Assembly: GCF_014268815.2 (NCBI RefSeq)
Contig: NZ_JABWRE020000001.1
Coordinates: 4,965,001 to 5,029,000, forward strand
Origin: Pseudomonas urmiensis
GTDB lineage: Bacteria > Pseudomonadota > Gammaproteobacteria > Pseudomonadales > Pseudomonadaceae
Reading direction: 5' to 3'
Length of the DNA stretch: 64,000 bases
Shown here: piece by piece, positions 17,821-27,431 of the stretch
Layout of the letters: each line of letters begins with the position of its first letter
Position numbering within the stretch: the first letter of the stretch is position 1
Program-made: the position numbers and the translations under genes
Notes under the pieces: generated by a model
What the model saw: only the letters and a program-made list of their open reading frames with translations
Database searches by the model: none
What the model was told of the DNA's origin: nothing

Positions 17821-18222
17821 ATGTTGACCCTGGAGAACCTCTTCGTCCTGATGCTGCTCGCCACGGTCGGCGCCTGGCTGTGGCACAACCATGGCCTGCG
17901 CGAGAAGGCCCTGGTACGGGTCAAGCAGCATTGCGCCAAACTCGATCTGGAGCTTTTGGACGACGCCGTCGCGCTCAAGCGCATTGCGTTCGTGCGTGAC
18001 GCCAACGGCCGCAAGCGCCTGGCGCGGATCTACAACTTCGAATTCACCGTCACCGGCGAACAGCGTCACCCGGGCACTGTCACCCAGTTCGGTGCACACA
18101 CCATGCAGATCGAGCTGGCGCCCTACCCGTTCGAGATCAAGACCCCGCCACGCAGCGATAACGTCATCGAGATGCAGCAGTGGCGCCAGGAGCACAATCG
18201 CTGGCGCAACGATCAGCGCTAA
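17821..18222 (+). CDS. DUF3301 protein, single membrane anchor
   Basis: A 133-aa protein with one N-terminal transmembrane helix (LENLFVLMLLATVGAWLW), then a soluble domain with CAKLDLELLDDAVALKRIAF and RIYNFEFTVTGEQRHPG, as in DUF3301. Function unknown. ATG 17821 has GGAG nine bases upstream; a TTG at 17806 opens the frame earlier but has no ribosome site. It converges on the COG0523 gene, whose end overlaps by four bases. Confidence 0.85.
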   Translation: MLTLENLFVLMLLATVGAWLWHNHGLREKALVRVKQHCAKLDLELLDDAVALKRIAFVRDANGRKRLARIYNFEFTVTGEQRHPGTVTQFGAHTMQIELAPYPFEIKTPPRSDNVIEMQQWRQEHNRWRNDQR

Positions 18223-19187
18223 AGGCGGCAGGCGGCCAGGGCGCTCTGCAGGGCTGGCGTGGGCTGCGGCTGAGCGAAGATCAGCTCGATGCGTGAATCC
18301 TTGCGCCATTCGCTTGAGTGCCAAGCCACGGCACTGGCCTGCAGGCCATTGAAGGATTGCCAGCCCTCTGCGCTGTGGATAACTCCCTTGGCCCTACGCC
18401 AGGGCCAAGCGCGGAGAAACGCCTGTAATCGCGACACATCGAACCGCTGGCTGGGATGCCAGCGCCAGCCGATACTCCAACCCCCTTCACCTTGTTGCGC
18501 CAGACAAATCGGCTGGGATGGATCTGTCCACAGGGCTGCAAGCGGCGCAGATGTGTTTTCCACAGGCAGCTCAATCTCCGCAGAATTGGCTATATCGCAT
18601 GTGGAAAACATTGGCAGCTGCGCCAGGGGAAACTCGCCGTGCTCGGTCCAGTAACTGGGAAGGCCAGGCAGCTGTTGAGTTATCAACAACCTCCGCTGTT
18701 CATCCACAGCTTGAGATTTGTTAAATATCAACAAGTTAGCGGCCGACAACGCCTCCTTTTGCGTCTCCGGTAATGGTTCACCTTGGGCCAGAGCAAGGGC
18801 ATCGAGCACCATGATCATGGGCTGCACATTGAGCACTCCCGTCCACGGTGCCTGCCCCAGCTGCTTGAGCAGCTGGAGTGGATGACCCAAACCAGACGGC
18901 TCTATGAACAAGCGATCAGGACGGGCTTTGCGCAGCAAGCGAGCCAAGCCGACCTGAAACGGCATGCCGTTGACGCAACACAGACATCCTCCCGCCACTT
19001 CGCCAATCGCCACGCCATCCTCGTCGCGGCTGAGCAGGGCAGCATCGAGGCCGATCTGGCCGAATTCATTGACCAGTACCGCCCAGCGCTCGGTGGCCGG
19101 ACGTTGAGCGAGCAGCTGCCGGATCAGGCTGGTCTTGCCAGCGCCCAGTGGGCCAGCGATAACGTGGGTAGGAATGTTCTGCAACAT
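18219..19187 (-). CDS. COG0523 (CobW/P47K) GTPase, metallochaperone
   Basis: A 322-aa member of the G3E GTPase family. Walker A is AGPLGAGKTSLI; the metal-binding GGCLCCVNG shows the C-x-C-C motif that defines COG0523. The C-terminal CobW domain is present (WRWHPSQRFDVSRLQAFLRAW). Family members load or supply zinc to proteins during zinc limitation. It lies behind the DUF1826 gene and the longer COG0523 gene, which start next to a Zur-type box, so joint control by Zur is likely. ATG 19187 is chosen; a TTG at 19211 with AAGG before it is the alternative. Confidence 0.85.
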   Translation of the reverse strand: MLQNIPTHVIAGPLGAGKTSLIRQLLAQRPATERWAVLVNEFGQIGLDAALLSRDEDGVAIGEVAGGCLCCVNGMPFQVGLARLLRKARPDRLFIEPSGLGHPLQLLKQLGQAPWTGVLNVQPMIMVLDALALAQGEPLPETQKEALSAANLLIFNKSQAVDEQRRLLITQQLPGLPSYWTEHGEFPLAQLPMFSTCDIANSAEIELPVENTSAPLAALWTDPSQPICLAQQGEGGWSIGWRWHPSQRFDVSRLQAFLRAWPWRRAKGVIHSAEGWQSFNGLQASAVAWHSSEWRKDSRIELIFAQPQPTPALQSALAACRL

Positions 19188-19227
19188 GGTTGGGCATCGA
19201 GACGGAATCAACCTTCACTATGCCCCG

Positions 19228-19857
19228 TCATGCCAACCAGTCAAGGCTAAGCAGCAGGCGGCGCTCGCCGGGTGCGGTCATCGGTGAGCGGTGCACCAGC
19301 CCTGCCCCTTCATTGCCCAGCCACTTCTCGCCCTTGAGTATTGCAACTTCACCGGCCTGCAAGCGCTGAATGTTATCCACAGCCGGCTGAGCGTTGTGAA
19401 GATGTCCACGGTCTATTGCCTCTTCCTTGAGCCACTCGCTGCCGGCACCGGTATAGGTGGTCAACAGTCGCAAAGGGACTTTATCCACATGGAAGCGCGG
19501 ACACATGGCGCCCTCCAGCACCCGCAAGCGCAGGCCAATCCGGCGCGCGCCCAGCAGGCAGGTGTAAGCGGCCACCAGCCAGGCCACGTCGGCGACGAAG
19601 CTCTCATAGCCATGCAGATCCGCCGCTTCCGGCAGCAGGCCTGGTAACTGCGGCGGGTGACGTTCATCCACATCGATCACCCGTTCATCTGCCAATAGCG
19701 GGTCAAGGCTGAGCAGCACTGTGGAAAAGTCTTCGACCTGCGCTGGCAAGCGTCGCTGCCAAGCCGCGAGGTTAACGCCATCCTGCAGTATTTCAGCCAA
19801 CACCTGCGGCGATTGGCCGAACACCTGGGAGATATCCACAGTGCGAGTGGTACTCAT
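19228..19857 (-). CDS. DUF1826 protein of the zinc-limitation cluster
   Basis: A 209-aa soluble protein that matches DUF1826 features: [39 protein letters not shown], the [19 protein letters not shown] segment with conserved Cys, His and Asp, and GLVHRSP near the end. These His/Asp positions recall 2-oxoglutarate oxygenase-like folds, but no activity is established. Its start overlaps the end of the upstream COG0523 gene (ATGA), so translation is coupled. Partnership with COG0523 GTPases is the usual context for this family. Confidence 0.83.
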   Translation of the reverse strand: MSTTRTVDISQVFGQSPQVLAEILQDGVNLAAWQRRLPAQVEDFSTVLLSLDPLLADERVIDVDERHPPQLPGLLPEAADLHGYESFVADVAWLVAAYTCLLGARRIGLRLRVLEGAMCPRFHVDKVPLRLLTTYTGAGSEWLKEEAIDRGHLHNAQPAVDNIQRLQAGEVAILKGEKWLGNEGAGLVHRSPMTAPGERRLLLSLDWLA

Positions 19858-21062
19858 GCCGCCATCTCGTCATGCCAAGCACCGAACGGATCGGGTAAAC
19901 GTAGCCAAGCCATTGGACCCGTCTCCATCTCTTCATCAGTCAACAAGCAGGCGTCCAGCTCTGTGGATAACCTGGCAAAGTCGATGTTCTGACCAATGAA
20001 TACCAGCTCCTGCCGGCAATCGCCTACCTCTGCTGTCCACTGCTTGAGAATCGCCGCAGTATTGTCTTCATCCTGTGGCCATTGCTCGCGCGGCACGAAG
20101 CGCCACCAGCGCCCGGCCAAACCATGGCGCATCATGCCGCCTGCCTGGGACCAGCTGCCGGCTTCCTGGTACTTGCTGGCCAGCCAGAAGAAGCCCTTGG
20201 AGCGCAGCAAGCGGCCATTGCCCCACGGCTTGTGGATAAAGTCGAAGAAACGCTGCGGGTGTAGCGGACGACGCGCCTGCCAGCTGCTGGCAGCGATGCC
20301 ATACTCCTCGGTCTCGGGCACGTGCTCGCCACGCAGCTCTTGCAGCCAACCCGGCGCCTGCGCCGCCTGATCGAAGTCGAACAAGCCGGTATCGAGGATT
20401 CGCGCCAGCGGCACTTGGCCCATCACCATCGGCACGATCTGCGCCCGGGCATTGAGGCTACGCAGGATCGCCGTGAGCTCTTCACGCAGGTCCTGGCTGA
20501 TCAGGTCGATCTTGCTCAGCAGCAGCACGTCGGCGAACTCGATCTGCTCGATCAGCAAGTCGCTGATCGAGCGCTCATCCTCTTCGCCCAAGGTTTCGCC
20601 GCGGCTGGCCAAGCTCTCCGCCGCTTGGTAATCGCGCAAAAAATTCAACCCGTCGACCACGGTGACCATGGTATCCAAGCGCGCCATATCGGACAGGCTA
20701 CGGCCTTGTTCATCTCGGAACGTGAACGTCTCGGCCACCGGCAGGGGTTCGGAAATACCGGTCGACTCGATCAGCAGGTAATCGAAACGCCCTTCCTCGG
20801 CGAGCCGCGCCACTTCCTCAAGCAGGTCTTCGCGCAAGGTGCAGCAGATGCAGCCATTGCTCATCTCGACCAGTTTTTCTTCAGCGCGGTTGAGGCTCAC
20901 GTTGCGCTGCACCTCGCTGGCGTCGATGTTGATTTCGCTCATGTCGTTGACGATCACAGCGACGCGCAAGCCATCACGGTTGCGCAGGATGTGATTGAGC
21001 AAGGTACTTTTGCCCGCGCCTAGAAAGCCGGACAACACGGTGACAGGGAGACGGTTGGACAT
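19854..21062 (-). CDS. zigA: COG0523 GTPase, ZigA-like zinc metallochaperone
   Basis: A 402-aa G3E GTPase with Walker [17 protein letters not shown], the zinc-binding [16 protein letters not shown] motif, Walker B region [19 protein letters not shown], NKxD-like SKIDLI, and a full CobW C-terminal domain ([20 protein letters not shown]). The frame opens further upstream, but ATG 21062 with GAGG seven bases before it gives the conserved [11 protein letters not shown]-terminus. It begins 47 bp from a Zur-type palindrome. The known ZigA family delivers zinc under zinc starvation. The symbol rests on motif pattern and context. Confidence 0.85.
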   Translation of the reverse strand: MSNRLPVTVLSGFLGAGKSTLLNHILRNRDGLRVAVIVNDMSEINIDASEVQRNVSLNRAEEKLVEMSNGCICCTLREDLLEEVARLAEEGRFDYLLIESTGISEPLPVAETFTFRDEQGRSLSDMARLDTMVTVVDGLNFLRDYQAAESLASRGETLGEEDERSISDLLIEQIEFADVLLLSKIDLISQDLREELTAILRSLNARAQIVPMVMGQVPLARILDTGLFDFDQAAQAPGWLQELRGEHVPETEEYGIAASSWQARRPLHPQRFFDFIHKPWGNGRLLRSKGFFWLASKYQEAGSWSQAGGMMRHGLAGRWWRFVPREQWPQDEDNTAAILKQWTAEVGDCRQELVFIGQNIDFARLSTELDACLLTDEEMETGPMAWLRLPDPFGAWHDEMAA

Positions 21063-21108
21063 GGTGGACCTCTTCAGGCGGACGCATTCGAAACGATGCA
21101 TTGCACAA

Positions 21109-21123
21109 TGTTATAATATAACA
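21109..21123. promoter_or_regulatory. Zur-type operator
   Basis: TGTTATAATATAACA is a perfect palindrome around one central base and matches the core GTTATANNATAAC of proteobacterial Zur boxes. It lies between the divergent zigA-type operon and the secreted protein-folE2 genes, so one site can control both. Confidence 0.85.
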
Positions 21124-21172
21124 ATACAATTTCGCCAAGCCGTGCTGCCCAATGGCATTCCTGGAGAAGCCT

Positions 21173-21550
21173 ATGAAACTGCCCTGTGCCTTGGCGCTAT
21201 TGCTGATTGTGACGCCGGCACACCTGCTGGCGCTGCCGCAAACCAATCTGGCGCTGTGTACGCGAAGCGCCACGCTGCTTGCCTGCAAGGATGGCAACGG
21301 CAACTACTACAGTGTGCGCAGCGAAGGTAGCTCTCTATATCTGCGCGGCTTCGAAGCGGCGAGCAAAAGACTGTGGGCGCAAACCAACACCGGTTACGGC
21401 CCTACGACCTTCTATACCGGTCTGGCGAGCGACGGAGAGGCTTGGTTCGGCTACAGCCGTCGAGTTGGCTGGACCACCTTGAACCGAGTGTCCAGCTCCA
21501 GCGGACAACGCTTCAACTTGCACTGCAGCCTGATTGGCGGATGCCGCTGA
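21173..21550 (+). CDS. Small secreted protein, Zur-linked
   Basis: A 125-aa protein with a signal peptide (MKLPCALALLLIVTPAHLLA, cleavage near ALP). The mature part has four cysteines, suggesting two disulfides, and a repeated strand pattern (SLYLRGFEAASKRLW, AWFGYSRRVGW). ATG 21173 follows GGAGAAGCCT. I do not recognise the family. It is the first gene after the Zur-type box and is followed 23 bp later by folE2, so it is probably made when zinc is scarce and works in the periplasm or outside. Confidence 0.75.
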   Translation: MKLPCALALLLIVTPAHLLALPQTNLALCTRSATLLACKDGNGNYYSVRSEGSSLYLRGFEAASKRLWAQTNTGYGPTTFYTGLASDGEAWFGYSRRVGWTTLNRVSSSSGQRFNLHCSLIGGCR

Positions 21551-21573
21551 CGATATTTTTGATGGGTACCCTG

Positions 21574-22461
21574 ATGACCAGCTTGAAACTCCCCGATGTG
21601 GCAAAACAAACCACTCAGCGCACCCAGCCTTTGGATTGGGTCGGCATGCAGGGCATCGCCTTGCCCGTACAGTTTGAAGGGCGAACGCTAAGTGCTCGTG
21701 CCAGTGCAGGGGTTAACCTGGATGACGGCAAGTCGCGGGGTATTCATATGTCGCGGCTGTATCTGGCCTTGGAGAGCCTGGAGCAAAGCGAACTGAGCCC
21801 GCAGGTATTAAGGCGTTTGCTGGCGACCTTTCTCGACAGCCATGCAGGGCTTTCTTCTGCCGCTTACCTGAGCCTCACCTTCGAGCATCTGCTGAAAAGG
21901 CCTGCGTTGGTCAGCCCACTCTCCGGTTGGAAAAGCTACCCGGTGACGGTTGATGCCAGCATCAAAAATGAGATGTTCCACGTGGAACTATTTGTGCAAA
22001 TTCCCTATTCATCCACCTGCCCTTGCTCGGCGGCGCTAGCTCGGCAGCTTATTCAGCAGCAGTTTCTAGCTGACTTCAGCCATGCTGACTTGAATCGCGA
22101 GGCGCTTTTGCAATGGTTGGGTAGCAGTCAGGGAATCGTAGCCACGCCTCACAGCCAGCGCAGCGATGCACAAGTAAAAGTGCGCCTGCGTGATGCTATG
22201 CAAACGTTGCCGATTACAGGCCTGATCGATCGAGTAGAAGGCGCCTTGCGCACGGCAGTACAAACTGCGGTCAAGCGCGCCGATGAACAGGCCTTCGCAT
22301 TGGCCAATGGACAAAATCTCATGTTCTGCGAAGACGCCGCCAGGCGAGTCCACCTCGCCCTACGGGAAGTGGAATGGTCGAGCGGATTTAACGTGCGCGT
22401 GGAACATGCCGAAAGCCTGCATGCCCATGACGCTGTGGCGGTCAGCGAGTGGCAGTGGTAA
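21574..22461 (+). CDS. folE2: GTP cyclohydrolase FolE2 (type IB)
   Basis: The 295-aa enzyme makes dihydroneopterin triphosphate, the first step of folate synthesis, and unlike FolE1 does not depend on zinc. Family marks: VGMQGIALPV, GIHMSRLYLAL, SYPVTVDA, the catalytic-cysteine segment YSSTCPCSAALARQL, and C-terminal FCEDAARRVHLAL. ATG 21574 gives the usual start (TSLKLPDVA). Placement behind a Zur-type box fits its known role as the replacement enzyme under zinc limitation. Confidence 0.93.
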   Translation: MTSLKLPDVAKQTTQRTQPLDWVGMQGIALPVQFEGRTLSARASAGVNLDDGKSRGIHMSRLYLALESLEQSELSPQVLRRLLATFLDSHAGLSSAAYLSLTFEHLLKRPALVSPLSGWKSYPVTVDASIKNEMFHVELFVQIPYSSTCPCSAALARQLIQQQFLADFSHADLNREALLQWLGSSQGIVATPHSQRSDAQVKVRLRDAMQTLPITGLIDRVEGALRTAVQTAVKRADEQAFALANGQNLMFCEDAARRVHLALREVEWSSGFNVRVEHAESLHAHDAVAVSEWQW

Positions 22462-22500
22462 TTGCCGAGGGGCCGCGCTGCGACCCCAAATGACTTAACT

Positions 22501-23028
22501 TCAAGAACGTGGTTTGACTGTTCCACAGTCGTTGCCCAACCACACCGCTCGCGTATTCATGCTGCCCTGCTGTTGAACACCCGAAGCATTGAACGTGCCG
22601 TTGACCTTGGTGGTGAACTCCCGATCGCTAAGAAAAGTCGCCTCCCCGGTACCCTGCGCCTTTGGGCAGCTAAACTGAAACTTCCAGACATTGCCGCTGC
22701 GGTCGGTGATCTTTTGCGTACAGCCCGACTGCGGATCCTGCAACGGGATGTCATCAGTCTTGACCTGCTCCGGCGTCAGGCACGAACGCACTCCATTACC
22801 TGCCACGGTAATCCCCTGTTTTGCCAGCACACCTTCCATCATGGCGCGCTGCTCGGGCGGTAGGTTCTTCAACTGACCGAGCATGAAGCCCATGTCGGGC
22901 AACGGCTTGCCGTCGACCTGCATATTGCTGGTGGTCAGCTCCCACAGGCCGGGTTGCAACATCTGCGCATTGACCAGCGGGCTGGCCAGGCCCACGACCA
23001 AGGCGAAAAGTGGCAGACGAATCTTCAT
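22501..23028 (-). CDS. DUF3617 periplasmic protein
   Basis: A 175-aa protein with signal peptide (IRLPLFALVVGLASPLVNAQ) and the DUF3617 opening MLQPGLWELTTSNMQVDGK. Further marks are PEQRAMMEGVLAKQGI, SCLTPEQV and the paired cysteines of SGCTQK and FSCPKAQG. Function unknown; family members are secreted and of similar length. It stands alone, convergent with folE2 and divergent from the cardiolipin synthase gene. Confidence 0.85.
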   Translation of the reverse strand: MKIRLPLFALVVGLASPLVNAQMLQPGLWELTTSNMQVDGKPLPDMGFMLGQLKNLPPEQRAMMEGVLAKQGITVAGNGVRSCLTPEQVKTDDIPLQDPQSGCTQKITDRSGNVWKFQFSCPKAQGTGEATFLSDREFTTKVNGTFNASGVQQQGSMNTRAVWLGNDCGTVKPRS

Positions 23029-23158
23029 CGATGGATGCTCCTTAGCATTACCGGCAATCTGGCCGGACAGAGCTTAGACGTCATTTTCGTGATTGGGTTG
23101 CAAGCCAGCCCATTAACGTGGTCTGTTAGCTGAAGTGATTTCGGCAAGCAGGATGCGT

Positions 23159-24598
23159 ATGGATTACCACAGCCCCTACTTCTTCGGTTACGTGCTCGGC
23201 CTCATCCATTTGCTCGGCATCATTGCCGCGCTCCATGCAGTATTCACCGTGCGCACTGCCCAAGGTGCAATCGCCTGGGCGATGCCGCTGTTCTTCATTC
23301 CCTACCTGACCTTGATCCCCTATCTGGTTTTCGGCGCCCGCTCCTTCAATGCCTACATCCAGGCCAGGCGCCAGGCCAACCAGGAAATGCACGTGGCGAT
23401 GGCCAACCTCAACTGGCGGCCATGGGTCGAGGAAGCACTCACCGCGCGCGAGTCCGACAGTTATGCGGCGCTGCGGGCAATGCCCAAGTTGGGTCGCATG
23501 CCGTGCCTGGCCAACAACGACGTCAAACTGTTGATCGATGGACAAGCCACTTTCGATGCCATCTTCGCTGCCATCGCTCAAGCGCGGCGGGTGGTGTTGG
23601 TGCAGTTCTTCATCATCCACGACGATGCTATTGGCCGTGAGCTGCAACAGCTGCTGTTGCGCAAGGCGGCTGAAGGTGTGCAGATTTTCGTCTTGTATGA
23701 CCGGGTGGGCAGCCACGCCCTACCCGCCAGCTACAGCCAGGTATTGCGCGATGGCGGAGTACAGATCAAGGCGTTCGCAACTCGCAGTGGCTGGTTCAAT
23801 CGCTTCCAGGTCAACTTCCGCAACCATCGCAAGATCGTCGTGGTCGACGGGCTGGAGGGTTTTGTCGGCGGGCATAACGTCGGCGACGAATACCTGGGGG
23901 GCCACCCTCGGCTGTCGCCCTGGCGCGATACCCATGTGCAAATCAGTGGGCCGGTGGTGGCGTGCCTGCAAGAGTCATTCGCCGAAGATTGGTACTGGGC
24001 CACCCGCGAGCTCCCCCCTCTGATCCTTCCCGACACCTATCCGGACAACGGTGTGCTGTGCCAATTGCTCGCCAGCGGTCCGGCCGACCCGCAGGAAACC
24101 TGTTCACTGTTCTTCGTCGAGGCCATCCAATCCGCCACCCACCGGGTGTGGATCACTACCCCCTACTTCATCCCCGACGAAGCCGTGTTCGCCGCCTTGC
24201 GCCTGGCGGTCATGCGCGGAGTGGATGTGCGCATCCTGATCCCCGCTCGGCCTGACCATCGGATTGTCTATGCCGCTTCCAGCCTGTTTGCCTTCGAAGC
24301 GGTGCGTGCTGGGGTGCGTATGTTCCGCTATCAGCCGGGCTTCCTGCACCAGAAGGTGGTGCTGGTGGATGACGAGGTCAGCGCGATCGGTAGTGCCAAC
24401 TTGGACAACCGTTCGTTTCGCTTGAACTTCGAAATCACCCTGCTGACCGTAGACCGGACCTTTGCCGATCAGGTGCAAGCGATGCTGCTCAACGACTTTG
24501 ACCAAGCCAAGGAGATCACTGCCGAGGACAGCCGCGATACCCATCGCCTGCAACAACTGGGGATGCGTATCGCGCGGCTGATCTCGCCGATCCTTTGA
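23159..24598 (+). CDS. cls: Cardiolipin synthase
   Basis: A 479-aa phospholipase D-superfamily enzyme that joins two phosphatidylglycerols into cardiolipin and glycerol at the inner membrane. Two N-terminal membrane helices ([38 protein letters not shown]) precede two HKD motifs: [19 protein letters not shown] and [20 protein letters not shown]. Both catalytic His-Lys pairs are intact. ATG 23159 follows AGGATGCGT; ATG 23153 and an earlier ATG at 23135 are alternatives. Convergent with cfa. Confidence 0.93.
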   Translation: MDYHSPYFFGYVLGLIHLLGIIAALHAVFTVRTAQGAIAWAMPLFFIPYLTLIPYLVFGARSFNAYIQARRQANQEMHVAMANLNWRPWVEEALTARESDSYAALRAMPKLGRMPCLANNDVKLLIDGQATFDAIFAAIAQARRVVLVQFFIIHDDAIGRELQQLLLRKAAEGVQIFVLYDRVGSHALPASYSQVLRDGGVQIKAFATRSGWFNRFQVNFRNHRKIVVVDGLEGFVGGHNVGDEYLGGHPRLSPWRDTHVQISGPVVACLQESFAEDWYWATRELPPLILPDTYPDNGVLCQLLASGPADPQETCSLFFVEAIQSATHRVWITTPYFIPDEAVFAALRLAVMRGVDVRILIPARPDHRIVYAASSLFAFEAVRAGVRMFRYQPGFLHQKVVLVDDEVSAIGSANLDNRSFRLNFEITLLTVDRTFADQVQAMLLNDFDQAKEITAEDSRDTHRLQQLGMRIARLISPIL

Positions 24599-24605
24599 GG
24601 GTCAA

Positions 24606-25790
24606 TTAGCGGTAGAGGTCTTCGCGGGTCCAGGGCAGGTCATGGTGACCATCCGCGTAAGGCTTCACTGCTAGAATCTGGTGCAGGTTGATCCAGCCCT
24701 TGCTGAAGGCATAGGCGCAGCCTGCCAGGTACAGACGCCAAATGCGCAGGGTCTTCTCCGGCACCAGGGCCGCCGCCCGGTGCAACTGGTGCTCGAGGTT
24801 TTCGCTCCAGTGATGCAGGGTCTTGGCGTAGTGCAGGCGCAGGCTTTCGATATCCACTACTTCCATGCCGGCTTGGCAAATGCTGCTGGTGATCATCGAC
24901 AGGTGTGGCAGCTCACCGTTGGGGAATACATAGCGGTCGATGAACTCGCCCGCCCCTCGACCCACCGGACGCCCATCGACGTGTTTGGCGGTGATGCCGT
25001 GGTTCATCACCACGCCACCTTCGCGCACAGCGCCAAACAGCCTCTGGCAATACAGGTCGAGATTGGCGTGGCCGACATGTTCGAACATGCCAACGCTGAC
25101 CACCTTGTCGAAACGTCCATCCTGCGGCAGGTCACGATAATCGAGAATCTGTAGGTCGACGCGCTTGGCCAGGCCTTCCTGTTTGACCCGCTCGCGCGCC
25201 AGCTTGAGTTGCTGCTTACTCAGGGTTATGCCGAAGACCTTGGCGCCATATTCACGCGCAGCGAACCGCGCCAGCCCTCCCCAGCCACAACCGACATCGA
25301 GCAGGTAGTCGTCCTGTTGCAGTCGAAGCTTGCGGCACAAGTGGTCGAACTTGTCCTGCTGGGCCTGATCGAGGGTGTTGTCCTGTTCCTTGAAGTAGGC
25401 GCAGGAGTAGGCCATGTCCTGATCCAGCCAGAGCTGATAGAACGCATTGGAGACATCATAGTGATAGGCGATGGACTCGGCGTCGGTACTTTTGTCATGA
25501 GCGCTGCGTACTGGCGAGACATCCTGTTCATCAGTCAGCAGGGCATCGCTGAGCTCATCGCAGACCCTTATGGCTTCACCGATATCGCCTTCCAGTTCCA
25601 GCTTGCCTTCAACAAACGCCGCTCCCAGTTGCCCCATGCTCGGATGGGTCAACTGACTGATCAGCTGAGGCTCCTTGACCAGTATCGTCACTTGCGGGCT
25701 TGGCCCCAGATCGAACTGGTTACCGTCCCAGAGCTTCAGGCGTAGTGGCAAATGCAGGCTCTGCAACGCAGGTGGAAGTTGCGCAAGCAT
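24606..25790 (-). CDS. cfa: Cyclopropane fatty acid synthase
   Basis: A 394-aa SAM-dependent enzyme that methylenates unsaturated acyl chains of membrane lipids in stationary phase. The SAM-binding core is LLDVGCGWGGLARFAAREYG; YDVSNAFYQLWLDQDMAYSC and the active-site region VSVGMFEHVG are conserved, and the C-terminal MEVVDIESLRLHYAKTLHHW is typical. The frame runs upstream to 25841, but ATG 25790 with AGGGAGGG before it gives the normal length. Confidence 0.94.
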   Translation of the reverse strand: MLAQLPPALQSLHLPLRLKLWDGNQFDLGPSPQVTILVKEPQLISQLTHPSMGQLGAAFVEGKLELEGDIGEAIRVCDELSDALLTDEQDVSPVRSAHDKSTDAESIAYHYDVSNAFYQLWLDQDMAYSCAYFKEQDNTLDQAQQDKFDHLCRKLRLQQDDYLLDVGCGWGGLARFAAREYGAKVFGITLSKQQLKLARERVKQEGLAKRVDLQILDYRDLPQDGRFDKVVSVGMFEHVGHANLDLYCQRLFGAVREGGVVMNHGITAKHVDGRPVGRGAGEFIDRYVFPNGELPHLSMITSSICQAGMEVVDIESLRLHYAKTLHHWSENLEHQLHRAAALVPEKTLRIWRLYLAGCAYAFSKGWINLHQILAVKPYADGHHDLPWTREDLYR

Positions 25791-25975
25791 GAAATGACCC
25801 TCCCTTTGAATTTCGGACGTCTGCGAAATAGGGTAGTTCATTCATGCGAAGTTTCCGTTTAACCCGACCTTGGTCTAAAACTTCCTGGCTGCCAGTAGCG
25901 CCCGAAGGATTGTATACAATCTTCGCTGCGACTAATCTTGTGCCCCTCTGCGCTTCCTCATCCTGGAGTAATCCC

Positions 25976-27376
25976 ATGAAATCTTATGATGTCGTGATCA
26001 TCGGTGGCGGCCCTGGTGGCTACAACGCAGCCATCCGCGCTGGCCAATTGGGCCTGAGCGTGGCCTGCGTCGAAGGTCGCAGTACCCTCGGTGGCACTTG
26101 CCTGAACGTAGGCTGCATGCCCTCCAAGGCATTGCTGCACGCCTCCGAGCTGTACGAAGCGGCCAGTGGTGAGGAGTTCGCTCACCTAGGCATCGAGGTC
26201 AAACCGACCTTGAACCTGGCGCAGATGATGAAGCAGAAAGACGAAAGCGTGACCGGCCTGACCAAGGGTATCGAGTACCTGTTTCGCAAGAACAAGGTCG
26301 ACTGGATCAAGGGCTGGGGCCGTCTGGATGGCGTGGGCAAAGTCATCGTCAAAGCTGAGGATGGCAACGAAACCACCCTGCAAGCCAAGGACATTGTCAT
26401 TGCCACCGGCTCCGAGCCCACTCCCCTGCCCGGCGTGACCATCGACAACCAGCGCATTATCGACTCCACTGGCGCGCTATCGCTGCCACAGGTGCCCAAG
26501 CATCTGGTAGTGATCGGCGCTGGTGTGATCGGCCTGGAGCTCGGCTCGGTTTGGCGCCGATTGGGTAGTGAAGTCACCGTGATCGAGTACCTGGATCGAA
26601 TCTGCCCCGGCACCGACGAAGAGACCGCCAAGACCTTGCAGAAGGCGTTGGCCAAACAAGGCATGCGCTTCAAGCTCGGCAGCAAGGTTACCCAGGCCAC
26701 CCCTTCAGCTGATGGCGTCAGCCTGAGCCTGGAGCCGGCAGCAGGTGGCGCCGCTGAAACCCTGCAGGCTGACTACGTGCTGGTGGCTATCGGTCGTCGT
26801 CCGTACACTCAGGGCCTCAACCTGGAAAGCGTCGGCATTCAAACCGACAAGCGCGGCATGCTCACCAACGAACATCACCGCAGCAGCGTGCCAGGCATCT
26901 GGGTGATTGGCGATGTCACCTCCGGGCCAATGCTTGCGCACAAGGCTGAGGATGAAGCGGTGTCGTGTATCGAGCGAATCGCCGGCAAGGCTCACGAGGT
27001 GAACTACAACCTCATCCCTGGGGTGATCTACACCCGTCCGGAACTGGCCAGCGTCGGCAAGACCGAAGAGCAGCTCAAGGCCGAAGGCCGCGCCTACAAG
27101 GTCGGCAAGTTCCCCTTCACTGCCAACAGCCGGGCGAAGATCAACCATGAGACCGAAGGCTTCGCCAAGGTGCTGGCCGATGCCAATACCGATGAGGTCT
27201 TGGGCGTGCATCTGGTCGGCCCGAGCGTTAGTGAAATGATCGGCGAGTTCTGTGTGGCGATGGAGTTCTCAGCGTCGGCCGAGGATATCGCCCTCACCTG
27301 CCACCCGCATCCAACCCGCTCCGAGGCCTTGCGCCAGGCGGCGATGAATGTGGATGGGATGGCGATGCAGATCTGA
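25976..27376 (+). CDS. lpd: Dihydrolipoamide dehydrogenase
   Basis: A 466-aa FAD flavoprotein disulfide reductase (E3) that reoxidises dihydrolipoyl groups with NAD+. It has the FAD motif VVIIGGGPGGYNAAIRAGQL, the redox-active pair in GGTCLNVGCMPSKALLH, the NAD site VIGAGVIGLELGSVW, and the C-terminal HPHPTRSEALRQA with the catalytic His-Glu. ATG 25976 follows GGAG at eight bases; the frame opens earlier but that part is not E3-like. It stands apart from 2-oxoacid dehydrogenase genes, like the Lpd3-type paralogue of pseudomonads. Confidence 0.93.
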   Translation: MKSYDVVIIGGGPGGYNAAIRAGQLGLSVACVEGRSTLGGTCLNVGCMPSKALLHASELYEAASGEEFAHLGIEVKPTLNLAQMMKQKDESVTGLTKGIEYLFRKNKVDWIKGWGRLDGVGKVIVKAEDGNETTLQAKDIVIATGSEPTPLPGVTIDNQRIIDSTGALSLPQVPKHLVVIGAGVIGLELGSVWRRLGSEVTVIEYLDRICPGTDEETAKTLQKALAKQGMRFKLGSKVTQATPSADGVSLSLEPAAGGAAETLQADYVLVAIGRRPYTQGLNLESVGIQTDKRGMLTNEHHRSSVPGIWVIGDVTSGPMLAHKAEDEAVSCIERIAGKAHEVNYNLIPGVIYTRPELASVGKTEEQLKAEGRAYKVGKFPFTANSRAKINHETEGFAKVLADANTDEVLGVHLVGPSVSEMIGEFCVAMEFSASAEDIALTCHPHPTRSEALRQAAMNVDGMAMQI

Positions 27377-27431
27377 TAGTGCGCAGCCCAATCGCAGCGG
27401 CGCGCCGCCGCTGCGATTTACCCGCGCGTTA

